NCBI GenBank assembly: GCA_022843385.1
Contig: JALHNT010000004.1
Span: 1 to 42,651 of the forward strand
Length of the DNA: 42,651 nt
DNA from: Anaerolineae bacterium
Lineage (GTDB): Bacteria > Chloroflexota > Anaerolineae > Aggregatilineales > Phototrophicaceae
Direction of reading: 5' to 3'
Shown: piece after piece, positions 15,854 through 24,260 of the stretch
Layout: each line of letters starts with the position of its first letter
Position numbering within the stretch: position 1 is the first letter of the stretch
Made by a program: the position numbers and the translations under genes
The notes under the pieces: model-generated
Databases searched by the model: none
The model's input: the letters and a program-made list of their open reading frames with translations, nothing else
Told to the model about the DNA's origin: nothing

Positions 15854-17728
15854 ATGCGCGTCGTCGGTACTGCCGGGCATGTCGATCATGGCAAATCAAC
15901 GCTGGTGCGGGCTTTAACTGGGATTGATCCAGATCGGCTGGCGGAAGAAAAACGGCGCGAGATGACGATTGATCTGGGCTTTGCCTGGCTCAGTCTGCCC
16001 AATGGCGAAACCATCGGCTTCGTCGATGTCCCCGGCCACCGCGATTTCATTGAGAATATGCTGGCGGGCGTGGGTGGTATCGACGCAGTGCTGCTAGTGA
16101 TTGCTGCTGACGAAGGGGTGATGCCCCAGACCCGTGAACACCTCGCCATTCTCGATCTGTTGGGCATTCAACATGGGCTGATCGCCCTGACCAAAGTCGA
16201 TATGGTTCCCGATGCTGACTGGCTCGAGCTGATTGAGCTGGATATTCGCGCGGCAACTGCCGAGACGACGCTGGCGCAGGCCGACATCATCCGAGTTTCA
16301 GCCCGTACCGGCGACGGAATTCCGCAACTCATTCAACACCTGATGACGCTCCTGGAACATATGCCGCCCCGCCAGGATTTTCGCAGCCCCCGGTTGCCGA
16401 TTGACCGGGTGTTTTCGATCAGCGGCTTCGGCACGGTCGTTACCGGCACGTTGATGGGCGGTACGCTGCGTGTGGGCGAGACGGTTGCGATTCAGCCAGA
16501 GGGATTAACGGTGCGCATCCGGGGCTTGCAGAGCTACAAGCAACCGGTTGAAGTGGCTGAACCGGGTAGTCGGGTGGCGGTTAACCTGAGCGGTGCGGAG
16601 AAGCGCTTGATTGAGCGGGGCTTTGTGCTGACACGCCCTCAGCAGCTTCAGGCGAGTCGGTTGGTCGATGTGCGCTTGCGCCACCTGCCGGATGCACCGT
16701 TTGCCCTTAAGCATAACGCGGAGGTCAAATTCTTTGTCGGCGCAGCCGAGTCGCTGGGGCATGTGCGATTGTTAAATGATGAGTCGCTTGCCCCCGGCGC
16801 TGAAGGCTGGATACAGGTACGCCTGGAAACGACGCTGGCGCTGGCACAGGGGGATCGCTTCATCCTGCGCTATCCCTCCCCTTCCGTGACCATCGGCGGC
16901 GGGGTTGTTATCAACCCCAACCCGGCGCAGCGCTGGAAACGCTTTCAGCCGGATGTCATCCTCGATCTGGAAACCCGGATGCAAGGCACGCCTGCCGAGC
17001 GGGTGGCGCAGGCTGCACTCGAACCGGCAGCCCATCGACGCGGTGAGATTCAGAAACGAGTCGGCTACAACGATCATGATCTGACCCAGGCCATGCAGGC
17101 TGCTCTGGACAGCGCCATGCTGGTTGCGTTGGGAGATGATGCCTATCTGTCAGCAGTGACGTATTACGAAATCCTGAACCGGATGCGCGATGAGCTGCGG
17201 GCATTTCATCAGGCGCAGCCGCTGCGCGGGGGGATGAAGCGCGAGGAATTGCGTGTCCGGGTGGGGTTGAAACCGGCTTTCTTCAACCTGATCCTGGCAG
17301 CACAGACTGTCATCGTGCTGGAGCAGGATCGCGTCCGCTTGCCTGACCACCAGGTGACCTTCACGCCGGCGCAGCAGCAGCGCATCCAGCAGCTTGACGC
17401 CCAGATGCAGGCCGCGCCTTACACGCCGCCATCCTTCAGTGAAGCGGCACAGATTGTCGGCGAAGAAGTCCTCTACGCCCTGATTGATCTGGGTGACATC
17501 GTTCAGGTGCAGCCCGATGTGATCCTCACTGCGCCGATCTATCAGGAGATGGTGCAGGGGGCGCTTCAGATTATTGATGAGCAGGGCAGCGTGGCCGCCA
17601 ACCAGTTACGGGATCGCTTTGGCACAACCCGTAAATATGCCATCGGTCTGCTGGAATTTCTCGATGCTCAGGGCGTGACGCGGCGCTCCGGTGATGTGCG
17701 GGTGCGCGGCTCACGCGCGGTTCAGTGA
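15854..17728 (+). CDS. selB: Selenocysteine-specific elongation factor SelB
   Basis: SelB delivers Sec-tRNA(Sec) to the ribosome at UGA codons followed by a SECIS element. The GTPase domain shows GTAGHVDHGKST (G1), the TIDLGFAWL switch region, DVPGHRDF (G3) and TKVD (G4). EF-Tu-like beta domains follow, including FSISGFGTVVTGTL. The last 240 residues form winged-helix repeats that bind SECIS RNA in known SelB proteins (for example GGMKREELRVRVGLKPAFF and the final LRDRFGTTRKYAIGLLEFLD). Length 624 is typical. selA, selD and tRNA(Sec) are not in the window. The stop overlaps the convergent murA stop by 7 bp (TCAGTGA). Confidence 0.93.
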   Translation: MRVVGTAGHVDHGKSTLVRALTGIDPDRLAEEKRREMTIDLGFAWLSLPNGETIGFVDVPGHRDFIENMLAGVGGIDAVLLVIAADEGVMPQTREHLAILDLLGIQHGLIALTKVDMVPDADWLELIELDIRAATAETTLAQADIIRVSARTGDGIPQLIQHLMTLLEHMPPRQDFRSPRLPIDRVFSISGFGTVVTGTLMGGTLRVGETVAIQPEGLTVRIRGLQSYKQPVEVAEPGSRVAVNLSGAEKRLIERGFVLTRPQQLQASRLVDVRLRHLPDAPFALKHNAEVKFFVGAAESLGHVRLLNDESLAPGAEGWIQVRLETTLALAQGDRFILRYPSPSVTIGGGVVINPNPAQRWKRFQPDVILDLETRMQGTPAERVAQAALEPAAHRRGEIQKRVGYNDHDLTQAMQAALDSAMLVALGDDAYLSAVTYYEILNRMRDELRAFHQAQPLRGGMKREELRVRVGLKPAFFNLILAAQTVIVLEQDRVRLPDHQVTFTPAQQQRIQQLDAQMQAAPYTPPSFSEAAQIVGEEVLYALIDLGDIVQVQPDVILTAPIYQEMVQGALQIIDEQGSVAANQLRDRFGTTRKYAIGLLEFLDAQGVTRRSGDVRVRGSRAVQ

Positions 17729-19050
17729 CGATCATCCTCTTCGCTGTCGTCGGGTGCGGCCTGATCGACATTCACCCGTTCGATGCGCGCCCCTAATTGG
17801 CGCAGTCGTTCATCCACCGCCTCATAGCCCCGGTCAATCTGGCGAATGTTGGAGATACGGGTTTCGCCTTTGGCGGCCAGCGCGGCCAGCAGCATTGCCA
17901 TGCCCGCACGAATATCCGGGCTGGTGATATTGGGCTGTCCAGTCAGCGTGGTTGGCCCCTGCACCAGCACCCGATGCGGATCACACAGGGTGATGCGCGC
18001 CCCCATGCGGATCAGTTTGTCGGTGAAGAAGAAGCGGCTCTCGTACATCCAGTCATGAAAGAGGATTGAACCCGCGCTCTGGGTGGCGATGACCAGGGCG
18101 ATGCTCATCAGATCGGGCGGAAAGGCCGGCCAGGGCTGGGCTTTGATGATCGGAATGCGGTTGCCGAGGTCGGGCGTGATGGACAGCTTTTGTGTGGGCG
18201 GGATGAAGATGTCATTGCCGCGCGTTTCCCAATGGACGCCGAGGCGGGCAAAAGCCAGGGCGATCATGTCCATATATTCCGGGTCGGCTTCACGGATCAG
18301 CAGTTCGCCCCCGGTCATCACCGCTGCACCGATGAAGCTGCCCACTTCCATGTAGTCGGCACCGATGCGGGCTGTGCCACCGCCCAGCCGTTCAACGCCA
18401 TGAATCGTCAACCGGTTGCTGCCAATGCCTTCGATGCGCGCCCCAAGCTGGTTCAGCATCAGGCAAAGATTTTGGATATGGGGTTCGCAGGCTACATTGT
18501 AGAGGACGCTCGTCCCGCTGGCGGTGACGGCGGCCATCAGCGCATTTTCGGTGGCGGTGACGCTTGCTTCGGTCAACAGGATGTTTGCGCCGCGCAGCCC
18601 ATCGGTTTTCATGACCAACACGCTGCCGACCAGTTCGGCCGTTGCCCCCAGGTCGGTCAAGGCCACCACATGGGTATCCAGCCGTCGTTCGCCGATGCTG
18701 TCGCCACCGGGCAGCGGCAGCCGAATCTGTCCGGCACGGGCGAGGAGCGGCCCGGCGAAGACGATGCTGGCGCGAATCTTCTGTGCCAACGCGGGATCAA
18801 TGTCGGTTGTCTGGATGGTTTTGGCGTGGATGCGAACGCGGTGACGGTCCAGCCATTCCACTTCAGCCCCAATCTGGCGCATGATGTCGAGCGTAATCCG
18901 CACATCCACGATGTCGGGGACATTGGTCAGGATGACCGGTTCATCGGTCAGCAAACAAGCCGGGATCATCTTGATGGCGGCGTTCTTATTGCCCCCGGCG
19001 CGGATTTCTCCACTGAGGCGCTGACCGCCCTGGATGATAAATTGTTCCAT
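17722..19050 (-). CDS. murA: UDP-GlcNAc 1-carboxyvinyltransferase with Asp at the fosfomycin Cys site
   Basis: MurA transfers enolpyruvate from PEP to UDP-GlcNAc, the first committed step of peptidoglycan synthesis. Family residues are in place: Lys22-Asn23 in NKNAA, Arg93 in the IRASI segment, Arg122, an Asp in AFPPD equivalent to the E. coli catalytic Asp305, and the C-terminal IDRGYE arginine. The active-site loop reads PGGDSIGERRLD. Asp117 (codon 18700-18702) stands where most MurA have the Cys that fosfomycin alkylates. Cys-to-Asp is known in mycobacterial and chlamydial MurA, which stay active and resist the drug. The next residue pair is Arg-Arg instead of Arg-Pro. It lies 5 bp after the SAM-hydrolase gene. 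Confidence 0.92.
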   Translation of the reverse strand: MEQFIIQGGQRLSGEIRAGGNKNAAIKMIPACLLTDEPVILTNVPDIVDVRITLDIMRQIGAEVEWLDRHRVRIHAKTIQTTDIDPALAQKIRASIVFAGPLLARAGQIRLPLPGGDSIGERRLDTHVVALTDLGATAELVGSVLVMKTDGLRGANILLTEASVTATENALMAAVTASGTSVLYNVACEPHIQNLCLMLNQLGARIEGIGSNRLTIHGVERLGGGTARIGADYMEVGSFIGAAVMTGGELLIREADPEYMDMIALAFARLGVHWETRGNDIFIPPTQKLSITPDLGNRIPIIKAQPWPAFPPDLMSIALVIATQSAGSILFHDWMYESRFFFTDKLIRMGARITLCDPHRVLVQGPTTLTGQPNITSPDIRAGMAMLLAALAAKGETRISNIRQIDRGYEAVDERLRQLGARIERVNVDQAAPDDSEEDDRH

Positions 19051-19055
19051 GAGGC

Positions 19056-19895
19056 TTATCCAATCTTGATGGTGACGGTTTCACCGCCGTTGATGGCGAG
19101 GCGATGGGCTGCATTGCCCTGATTGCAGGCGATTTCCAGATAGCCGTTGCTATCGATGAGGGCGATCAGTTCATCCTTGCGGCTCTCGCTGTAGCTGTGA
19201 CGGATGCCCTTGAGCGTTTGATCTTTCAGGCTGACGAGGGTCTCGGCAGCGGGCAGGATATAGGTCTGGTCGCGCTTGCCGAAACGCGGGATGAGATGGA
19301 CTTCGTCCGGGGTGGCCCAGTTCACCTGACTGATGCTGGTGATGATGTTGCCGAAGTGATCGGCGTAGAGCACATTGCCGTTGATCTGGTGCGAATTGAT
19401 GCGTAACGTAGGAGCCATCTGTTGGGCAACGCGTTCTAACCGACTGCCCAGCGCCTCGATTGTGATTCCGTTCGCCAGATGTGCGGCTGCCGGGGCAAAG
19501 ATGTCCCGCCCATGAAAGGTGTAGCTGGTCTGGGGCAGACGATATTCTCTTGCATTCAGCTCGACGATGTGGGGATTGCCGATCTCATTGAGCACGTAGG
19601 ATAACAGACCATTGTCCGGCGCGACGAAGCGATAATCGCCAGCCTGAACCGCAATCGGTTTGCGGGCACCGCCCACGCCCGGATCGACCACACACAGGAA
19701 GATGGTTTCGCTGGGGAAGTAGGCATAATTGTTGAGCAACATCAGCGCGGCCTGTCGCACATTCTGCGGACGGATGGCGTGCGTGATGTCGATGAATTGG
19801 GCATCCGGCGCAAGGGTGGTCATGACGGCTTTCATGACGCCCACATAGGCATCCTGAGTGCCAAAATCCGTCAGCAGGGCGATGGTTGGTCTCAT
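19056..19895 (-). CDS. SAM hydroxide adenosyltransferase family protein (DUF62)
   Basis: Members cleave S-adenosylmethionine to adenosine and methionine with water, and are related to fluorinase and chlorinase. The family signatures are present: ALLTDFGTQDAYVGVMK at the N-terminus, VDPGVGG, FVAPDNGLLSYV, FHGRDIFAPAAAHLA and the C-terminal beta-barrel with YADHFGNIITSI. The 279 residues match the hydrolase form; I do not see the longer insertion loop of halogenases. The start has AAGGAC upstream at good spacing. It is the first gene of a two-gene unit with murA. Why a SAM hydrolase should sit with murA is unknown. Confidence 0.88.
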   Translation of the reverse strand: MRPTIALLTDFGTQDAYVGVMKAVMTTLAPDAQFIDITHAIRPQNVRQAALMLLNNYAYFPSETIFLCVVDPGVGGARKPIAVQAGDYRFVAPDNGLLSYVLNEIGNPHIVELNAREYRLPQTSYTFHGRDIFAPAAAHLANGITIEALGSRLERVAQQMAPTLRINSHQINGNVLYADHFGNIITSISQVNWATPDEVHLIPRFGKRDQTYILPAAETLVSLKDQTLKGIRHSYSESRKDELIALIDSNGYLEIACNQGNAAHRLAINGGETVTIKIG

Positions 19896-19943
19896 GGCAG
19901 CGTCCTTATGTGTGAGGTGTGTATTCTAGCGCCGCGTCCTGCG

Positions 19944-19972
19944 TTGACAAGTCTGCATCCCATCGTTATACT
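19944..19972 (+). promoter_or_regulatory. Consensus promoter of the his operon leader
   Basis: TTGACA (19944-19949), a 17-bp spacer and TATACT (19967-19972). Transcription would start near 19979 and leave a leader of about 155 nt before hisH. Confidence 0.88.
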
Positions 19973-20094
19973 CATTCAATTCATTTCTATTGGCGGTGTT
20001 TTGTGTACGGTTTGTATCATCATTTCCAGGCAAATACTGAATGGCTGGTGTTGGCTAGACCGTAGACCGTCACATGAATTTGTCATGGCAAAGT

Positions 20095-20119
20095 CCCCGC
20101 ACCCTGCGGGGCTTTTTGT
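20095..20119 (+). terminator. Leader terminator ahead of hisH (candidate attenuator)
   Basis: CCCCGC (20095-20100) pairs with GCGGGG (20106-20111) around ACCCT, followed by CTTTTTGTT. It lies inside the leader, after the promoter and just before the hisH ribosome-binding site, so it would stop transcription before the operon unless prevented. The leader holds direct repeats AGACCGT at about 20057-20070, an ACGGT at 20007-20011 that could pair with them, and a short frame with a Tyr-His-His run at 20015-20023. I see no T-box signature. Confidence 0.8.
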
Positions 20120-20135
20120 TTGTTCAGGAGGGGAT

Positions 20136-20750
20136 ATGCTGGCAGTGATCGATTACGGAGCCGGTAACTTGCGGAGCGTACTCCATGCCCTGTCGTATCT
20201 GGGAGTCGAGAGTATGCGGGTGGTGCAGGACCCGCGTGATCTGCGCGGCGCGGATAAGATCATCCTTCCGGGCGTCGGCGCGTTTGGCGCTGGAATGGCG
20301 CAGTTGCGTAAGCAGGATCTGGTTCAGCCGCTGCGTGATGCGGCTTATGCGGGTGTGCCGCTGCTGGGCATCTGCATCGGGATGCAGTTCCTGTTCGAGC
20401 GCAGCGATGAGATGGGCGATCACGAAGGGCTGGGGATCATCCCCGGCTATGTGACGCGCATTCCGAAAATGTCCGGCCTGAAGATTCCCCACATCGGCTG
20501 GAACGAGATTCAGCCGTGCCGCACCTCGCTGCTGCTGGATGGTCTGGCTCCTGCAAGTTATGGCTATTTCGTCCACAGCTATCACTGCATCCCCGCCAAT
20601 CCGGACTCAGTTGTGGCGGTGACGCAGTACGGCTCATCAATCTGCGCCATGGTGGAAGAGAAGAATGTCTATGGGGCGCAGTTCCACCCGGAGAAGAGCC
20701 AGAAGATGGGCTTGCAGATTTACGCGAATTTCCTCAAGGTGCCGGCATGA
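20136..20750 (+). CDS. hisH: Imidazole glycerol phosphate synthase, glutaminase subunit
   Basis: A class I glutamine amidotransferase that supplies ammonia to HisF. Visible features are the N-terminal VIDYGAGNLRSV, the oxyanion segment PGVGAFGAGM, the nucleophile elbow GICIGMQFLFE with catalytic Cys, and GAQFHPEKSQ with the His and Glu of the triad. The 204 residues match the family. ATG 20136 has a strong AGGAGGGG just upstream; a longer open frame exists but runs through the leader terminator. It is first of the five-gene his set, and its stop overlaps the hisA start (ATGA). Confidence 0.96.
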   Translation: MLAVIDYGAGNLRSVLHALSYLGVESMRVVQDPRDLRGADKIILPGVGAFGAGMAQLRKQDLVQPLRDAAYAGVPLLGICIGMQFLFERSDEMGDHEGLGIIPGYVTRIPKMSGLKIPHIGWNEIQPCRTSLLLDGLAPASYGYFVHSYHCIPANPDSVVAVTQYGSSICAMVEEKNVYGAQFHPEKSQKMGLQIYANFLKVPA

Positions 20751-21478
20751 TTATCTATCCGGCGATTGATCTGCGCGGCGGCAAGGTGGTGCGCCTCAAG
20801 GAAGGCGATCCTAATCAACAGACAGTCTTCAGCGATGATCCCGTCAGGACGGCTCAGAACTGGTTGGCGCAGGGGGCGGCCTGGATTCACATGGTCAACC
20901 TGGATGGTGCCTTTGCCAGCGCCAACGAAAATGGACAGATTTTGCAGGCAGTGGCCGGGTTGGGTGGCAAGCTCCAGTTCGGCGGCGGGTTGCGCCAGAT
21001 AGCAGATGTTGAACGCGCTTTTGTGCAGGGCGCGGCGCGGGTGGTGCTGGGGACAGCCGCCATCCAGAATCCAGAACTGGTGGTGGAAATCATCAACCGC
21101 TGGGGAGCAGATGCCCTGTGCGTGGCGCTCGATGCCCGCGATGGAAAAGTGACGACGCATGGCTGGCAACAGACTATCGAACAGACCCCGGTCGAAGTGG
21201 GGCGGCAGATGGTTGAGCGCGGCGTGAGGCATGCGCTCTTCACCGATGTCAGCCGGGATGGCGGCTTGCAGGGCGTCAACCGCGACATGACCATTCGCTT
21301 GGCACAGGAAACCGGATTACAGGTGATCGCGTCAGGGGGCATCAATTCACTCGATGATGTGCGCGCCCTGGTCGAAAGCCGGGCAGTTGCTGGTGCCGTG
21401 ATCGGCATGGCGTTATACACAGGGCAATTTCAGTTGCGCGAGGCGCTGGCGCTCGCAGGAGGTCGGAATGCTGGCTAA
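20747..21478 (+). CDS. hisA: ProFAR isomerase (HisA)
   Basis: A (beta-alpha)8-barrel isomerase that converts ProFAR to PRFAR in histidine synthesis. The first-half Asp is in [13 protein letters not shown] and the second-half Asp in [10 protein letters not shown]. Phosphate-binding loops FGGGLR and ASGGI are present. The 243 residues are typical. Its start overlaps the hisH stop by 4 bp and its stop overlaps hisF by 11 bp, consistent with a translationally coupled operon. PriA-type bifunctional (HisA/TrpF) activity is not indicated but cannot be ruled out by eye. Confidence 0.95.
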   Translation: MIIYPAIDLRGGKVVRLKEGDPNQQTVFSDDPVRTAQNWLAQGAAWIHMVNLDGAFASANENGQILQAVAGLGGKLQFGGGLRQIADVERAFVQGAARVVLGTAAIQNPELVVEIINRWGADALCVALDARDGKVTTHGWQQTIEQTPVEVGRQMVERGVRHALFTDVSRDGGLQGVNRDMTIRLAQETGLQVIASGGINSLDDVRALVESRAVAGAVIGMALYTGQFQLREALALAGGRNAG

Positions 21479-22247
21479 ACGAATCATCCCCTGCCTGGAC
21501 GTATTGAATGGGCGGGTGGTCAAGGGTGTGAACTTCGTCAATCTGCGCGACGCCGGTGACCCGGTGGAGCAGGCTGCCGTCTATGACCGCGAAGGGGCGG
21601 ATGAACTGGTCTTCCTGGACATCACCGCGTCGCACGAAAATCGCAACACCACGCTTGATATGGTGCGGCATGTGGCCGACAGCATCTTCATTCCGTTCTG
21701 CGTCGGCGGGGGCATTCGTTCGATTGAGGATATCCGCGCCACGCTGCTGGCCGGGGCGGATAAGGTGTCGATCAATAGCTCGGCGGTGAAGAATCCCGAT
21801 CTGATTAATCAGGGTGCCTGGGGCTTCGGCAGTCAGTGCATTGTAGTGGCGATTGACCCGAAATGGGTGGATGGCAAGTGGGTGGTGCATGTCAACGGCG
21901 GGCGCATCCCAACCGATAAAGAAGCTGTCGCCTGGGCGCGCGAGGTTGAAGAGCGGGGCGCGGGCGAAATCCTGCTGACCAGCATGGATCGGGATGGGAC
22001 GAAGGCCGGCTACAATCTGGAGCTGACCGCCGCCGTCGCGGAAGCGGTCTCGATCCCGGTGATCGCATCCGGTGGAGCCGGGACGATGGAACACTTTTAT
22101 GAGGCGCTGACGGTGGGAAAAGCCGATGCCGCGCTGGCCGCTACCCTGTTCCACTACAACGAAATTCGCGTGGGCGATCTGAAAACCTACCTGCATCAGC
22201 ACGAGGTTCCGATTCGCATGACCGGCTGGGAGGCGCTCAATGTTTGA
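21468..22247 (+). CDS. hisF: Imidazole glycerol phosphate synthase, cyclase subunit
   Basis: The barrel subunit that closes the imidazole ring of IGP and releases AICAR, using ammonia channelled from HisH. It shows [16 protein letters not shown] with the first catalytic Asp, [15 protein letters not shown] with the second catalytic Asp, and the phosphate loop [11 protein letters not shown]. Length 259 is normal. The start lies within the end of hisA, and the stop overlaps the hisI start by 8 bp. Confidence 0.96.
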   Translation: MLAKRIIPCLDVLNGRVVKGVNFVNLRDAGDPVEQAAVYDREGADELVFLDITASHENRNTTLDMVRHVADSIFIPFCVGGGIRSIEDIRATLLAGADKVSINSSAVKNPDLINQGAWGFGSQCIVVAIDPKWVDGKWVVHVNGGRIPTDKEAVAWAREVEERGAGEILLTSMDRDGTKAGYNLELTAAVAEAVSIPVIASGGAGTMEHFYEALTVGKADAALAATLFHYNEIRVGDLKTYLHQHEVPIRMTGWEALNV

Positions 22248-22572
22248 TCGTCTCAAATGGGACGCGCAGGGATTGATCCCGGCCATCGTGCAGGATGCCA
22301 CGACGCAGCAGGTGTTGACGCTGGCTTATATGAGCCGCGAGTCGTTGCAGCGCACCCTGGAGATTGGCGAAACGGTTTTCTGGAGTCGCAGTCGCCAGGA
22401 ACTGTGGCATAAGGGAGCGACCTCCGGCCATACCCAGAAGGTCAAAGCCATCATGGTCGATTGTGATGCCGATAGCCTGTTGCTGCTGGTTGACCCAGCG
22501 GGGCCGGCCTGCCATACTGGTGCCATTTCCTGCTTTTTTACGCCGCTGACCAGCCTCAGCGGCGACGAGTGA
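22240..22572 (+). CDS. hisI: Phosphoribosyl-AMP cyclohydrolase
   Basis: Opens the adenine ring of PR-AMP, the third step of the pathway. The zinc and catalytic signature is clear: [22 protein letters not shown], then [12 protein letters not shown] and GPACHTG with the conserved Asp and Cys ligands. The 110 residues cover only the cyclohydrolase, with no fused HisE; the pyrophosphohydrolase is a separate gene 9 bp downstream. Confidence 0.96.
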   Translation: MFDRLKWDAQGLIPAIVQDATTQQVLTLAYMSRESLQRTLEIGETVFWSRSRQELWHKGATSGHTQKVKAIMVDCDADSLLLLVDPAGPACHTGAISCFFTPLTSLSGDE

Positions 22573-22581
22573 TCCGGTGAA

Positions 22582-22875
22582 ATGAACATGCCTGACATGC
22601 TGTATCCGCTTGAAGCGATTATTCAGGATCGCAAACAAAATCCGCAGCCCAGCAGCTATACCAGCAGCCTGTTCGATAAAGGTGTCAACAAGATCGCGCA
22701 GAAGGTGGGCGAAGAAGCCACCGAAGTGATCGTTGCCGCTTTAGGTCAGGGGCGGCAGGAGCAGATCGCTGAGCTTTCCGATCTGTTCTACCACACCCTG
22801 GTGTTGATGGCCCAGCTTGACTTGACGCTGGAGGATGTCAGCGCCGAACTGCGCCAGCGCCACGAACCCAAATAA
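22582..22875 (+). CDS. hisE: Phosphoribosyl-ATP pyrophosphohydrolase
   Basis: Hydrolyses PR-ATP to PR-AMP, the second step. It is an all-alpha MazG-like NTP pyrophosphohydrolase with KVGEEATEVIVAA (metal-binding Glu cluster) and ELSDLFYHTLVLMAQ. Ninety-seven residues is standard. It closes the set hisH-A-F-I-E; hisG, hisD, hisB and hisC are not in the window. ATG 22582 is used; ATG 22588 in the same frame is also possible. Confidence 0.94.
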   Translation: MNMPDMLYPLEAIIQDRKQNPQPSSYTSSLFDKGVNKIAQKVGEEATEVIVAALGQGRQEQIAELSDLFYHTLVLMAQLDLTLEDVSAELRQRHEPK

Positions 22876-23056
22876 CCCCTACAGGACTTACGCAGTTGAG
22901 CACAATTCCTGGCCTGATAATCAGGTGAGAACAGGCAAGGTTGGAGTTTGATTGCGTTTCAGGTGCTTATGGCTTCCGATAGTTGTATCGATTCCGCGCT
23001 AACCAGCTGGCTTCCGACATTTGGCACATTGCCAGCGCGATTGACCGGATTCAGTA
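22876..23056. other. Intergenic stretch between hisE and the dgt-like gene
   Basis: No protein or RNA gene is recognised. It holds a 13-bp near-palindrome CCTGATAATCAGG at 22913-22925 and an ACAGGACTTACGCA string at 22881-22894, which resembles some insertion-sequence ends but has no partner copy in the window. No clear intrinsic terminator for the his operon is seen. Confidence 0.5.
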
Positions 23057-23076
23057 CAATAGGAGTTAACCTATTG
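23057..23076 (+). repeat. Perfect 7-bp inverted repeat before the dgt-like gene
   Basis: CAATAGG (23057-23063), AGTTAA, CCTATTG (23070-23076). It overlaps a possible -10 (TACAAT 23055-23060) and ends just before the GTG start region. It may be an operator or an mRNA hairpin that overlaps the TTGGAG ribosome-binding site at 23074-23079. Confidence 0.65.
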
Positions 23077-23087
23077 GAGCGTCATTT

Positions 23088-24239
23088 GTGATCGTCAATC
23101 GCCAGCGCCTTGAAGCCATTGAAGCCGAAACCCTCGCGCCGTATGCCACGCTCAGTCGCGCCAGCCGGGGACGCCAACATCATGAGGCGGAACCGAAGTA
23201 TCGCACCGCCTTTCAGCGCGATCGTGATCGAATCGTGCATTCAGCGGCCTTTCGCCGGTTGGAATACAAAACGCAGGTGTTCGTGAACGATGAGGGCGAT
23301 TATTATCGCACCCGGCTGACGCACACGCTGGAAGTGGCGCAGATCGGTCGGACGCTGGCGCGCGCCTTATCGGTCAATGAGGATCTGGTCGAGGCGATCT
23401 GTCTGGCACACGATCTGGGACACCCCCCATTCGGTCACGCCGGAGAAGGCGTGCTGAATGCGCTGACTCAGGAATGCGGCGGCTTCAATCACAATCACCA
23501 GAGCTACCGCGTGGTCACCCAGTTGGAGCAGCGCTATCCCGGTTGGTCGGGTCTCAACCTGTGTTATGAGACGCTGGAAGGAATCGCCAAGCATGAGACC
23601 GAATACGACCTGAGCCGTATTGCTGGTTATGATCCAGCGTGGCGAGGCAGCCTGGAAGCGCAGATCGCCAATATCGCCGATGAACTGGCCTACAACGCCC
23701 ATGATCTGGATGACGGGCTGCAATCCGGATTAATCGACCTGGAAGACCTGAAGGCGCTGGAAATCTGGCGGCGCGTCTGTGACCTGGCGGGCTGGCAGGG
23801 GGGAAGGCTGGACGAGATTAGCCGTCACACCTTGATTCGGGAGTTGGTCGGCTTGCAGGTAGATGATGTGCTGCACACCACCGCTGCTAATCTGCGCCAG
23901 CTTAATCCCCAGACTCCGGTTGCGATTCAGCAGCAAGCTGACCAGATCATCACCCACAGCCCGGAGATGACCGCGCTCAATCGGGTATTGAAGGACTTTC
24001 TGTATCAGAATATGTACTTTCATTTCCGGGTGATGCGTATGGCGAAACGCGCCGAACAATTCATCGAGCAAATTTTCACCAGCTACCGGCAGGAGCCGCG
24101 CCAGTTGCCGCTGGAACAGCAGCAGCGGCTTAAGGACAGGGAACTGTCTCGCGTGATTGCGGATTACATCGCATCTATGACAGATCGAGGCGCTTTGTTA
24201 GAATACCGACGTCTGTTCGATCCATTGACGCGGCCTTAA
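23088..24239 (+). CDS. dGTPase-like deoxynucleoside triphosphate triphosphohydrolase
   Basis: An HD-domain dNTPase that removes triphosphate from deoxynucleotides such as dGTP, related to Dgt and SAMHD1. The metal-binding HD set is visible: RLTHTLEVAQIGR, LAHDLGHPPFGHAGE and, further on, ANIADELAYNAHDLDDGL. The N-terminal segment (FQRDRDRIVHSAAFRRLEYKTQVF) is also characteristic. At 383 residues it fits the shorter type-2/3 Dgt-like proteins rather than the 505-residue E. coli Dgt. GTG 23088 follows TTGGAG at 8 nt. The kinase gene starts 21 bp downstream and may be co-transcribed. Confidence 0.9.
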   Translation: MIVNRQRLEAIEAETLAPYATLSRASRGRQHHEAEPKYRTAFQRDRDRIVHSAAFRRLEYKTQVFVNDEGDYYRTRLTHTLEVAQIGRTLARALSVNEDLVEAICLAHDLGHPPFGHAGEGVLNALTQECGGFNHNHQSYRVVTQLEQRYPGWSGLNLCYETLEGIAKHETEYDLSRIAGYDPAWRGSLEAQIANIADELAYNAHDLDDGLQSGLIDLEDLKALEIWRRVCDLAGWQGGRLDEISRHTLIRELVGLQVDDVLHTTAANLRQLNPQTPVAIQQQADQIITHSPEMTALNRVLKDFLYQNMYFHFRVMRMAKRAEQFIEQIFTSYRQEPRQLPLEQQQRLKDRELSRVIADYIASMTDRGALLEYRRLFDPLTRP

Positions 24240-24260
24240 TTGGGAAGTATGGGGTAAAGC

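Noticed and set aside
18190..19122. 310-codon plus-strand frame opposite murA
   Set aside because: Antisense to a strongly conserved enzyme, with no ribosome-binding site and low-complexity composition.
21342..22301. 319-codon minus-strand frame opposite hisF
   Set aside because: It overlaps the full hisF gene and shows no recognisable domain.
22881..22894. ACAGGACTTACGCA, resembling an insertion-sequence end
   Set aside because: Only one copy occurs in the window; no inverted partner, transposase or target duplication is visible, so I do not call a mobile element.
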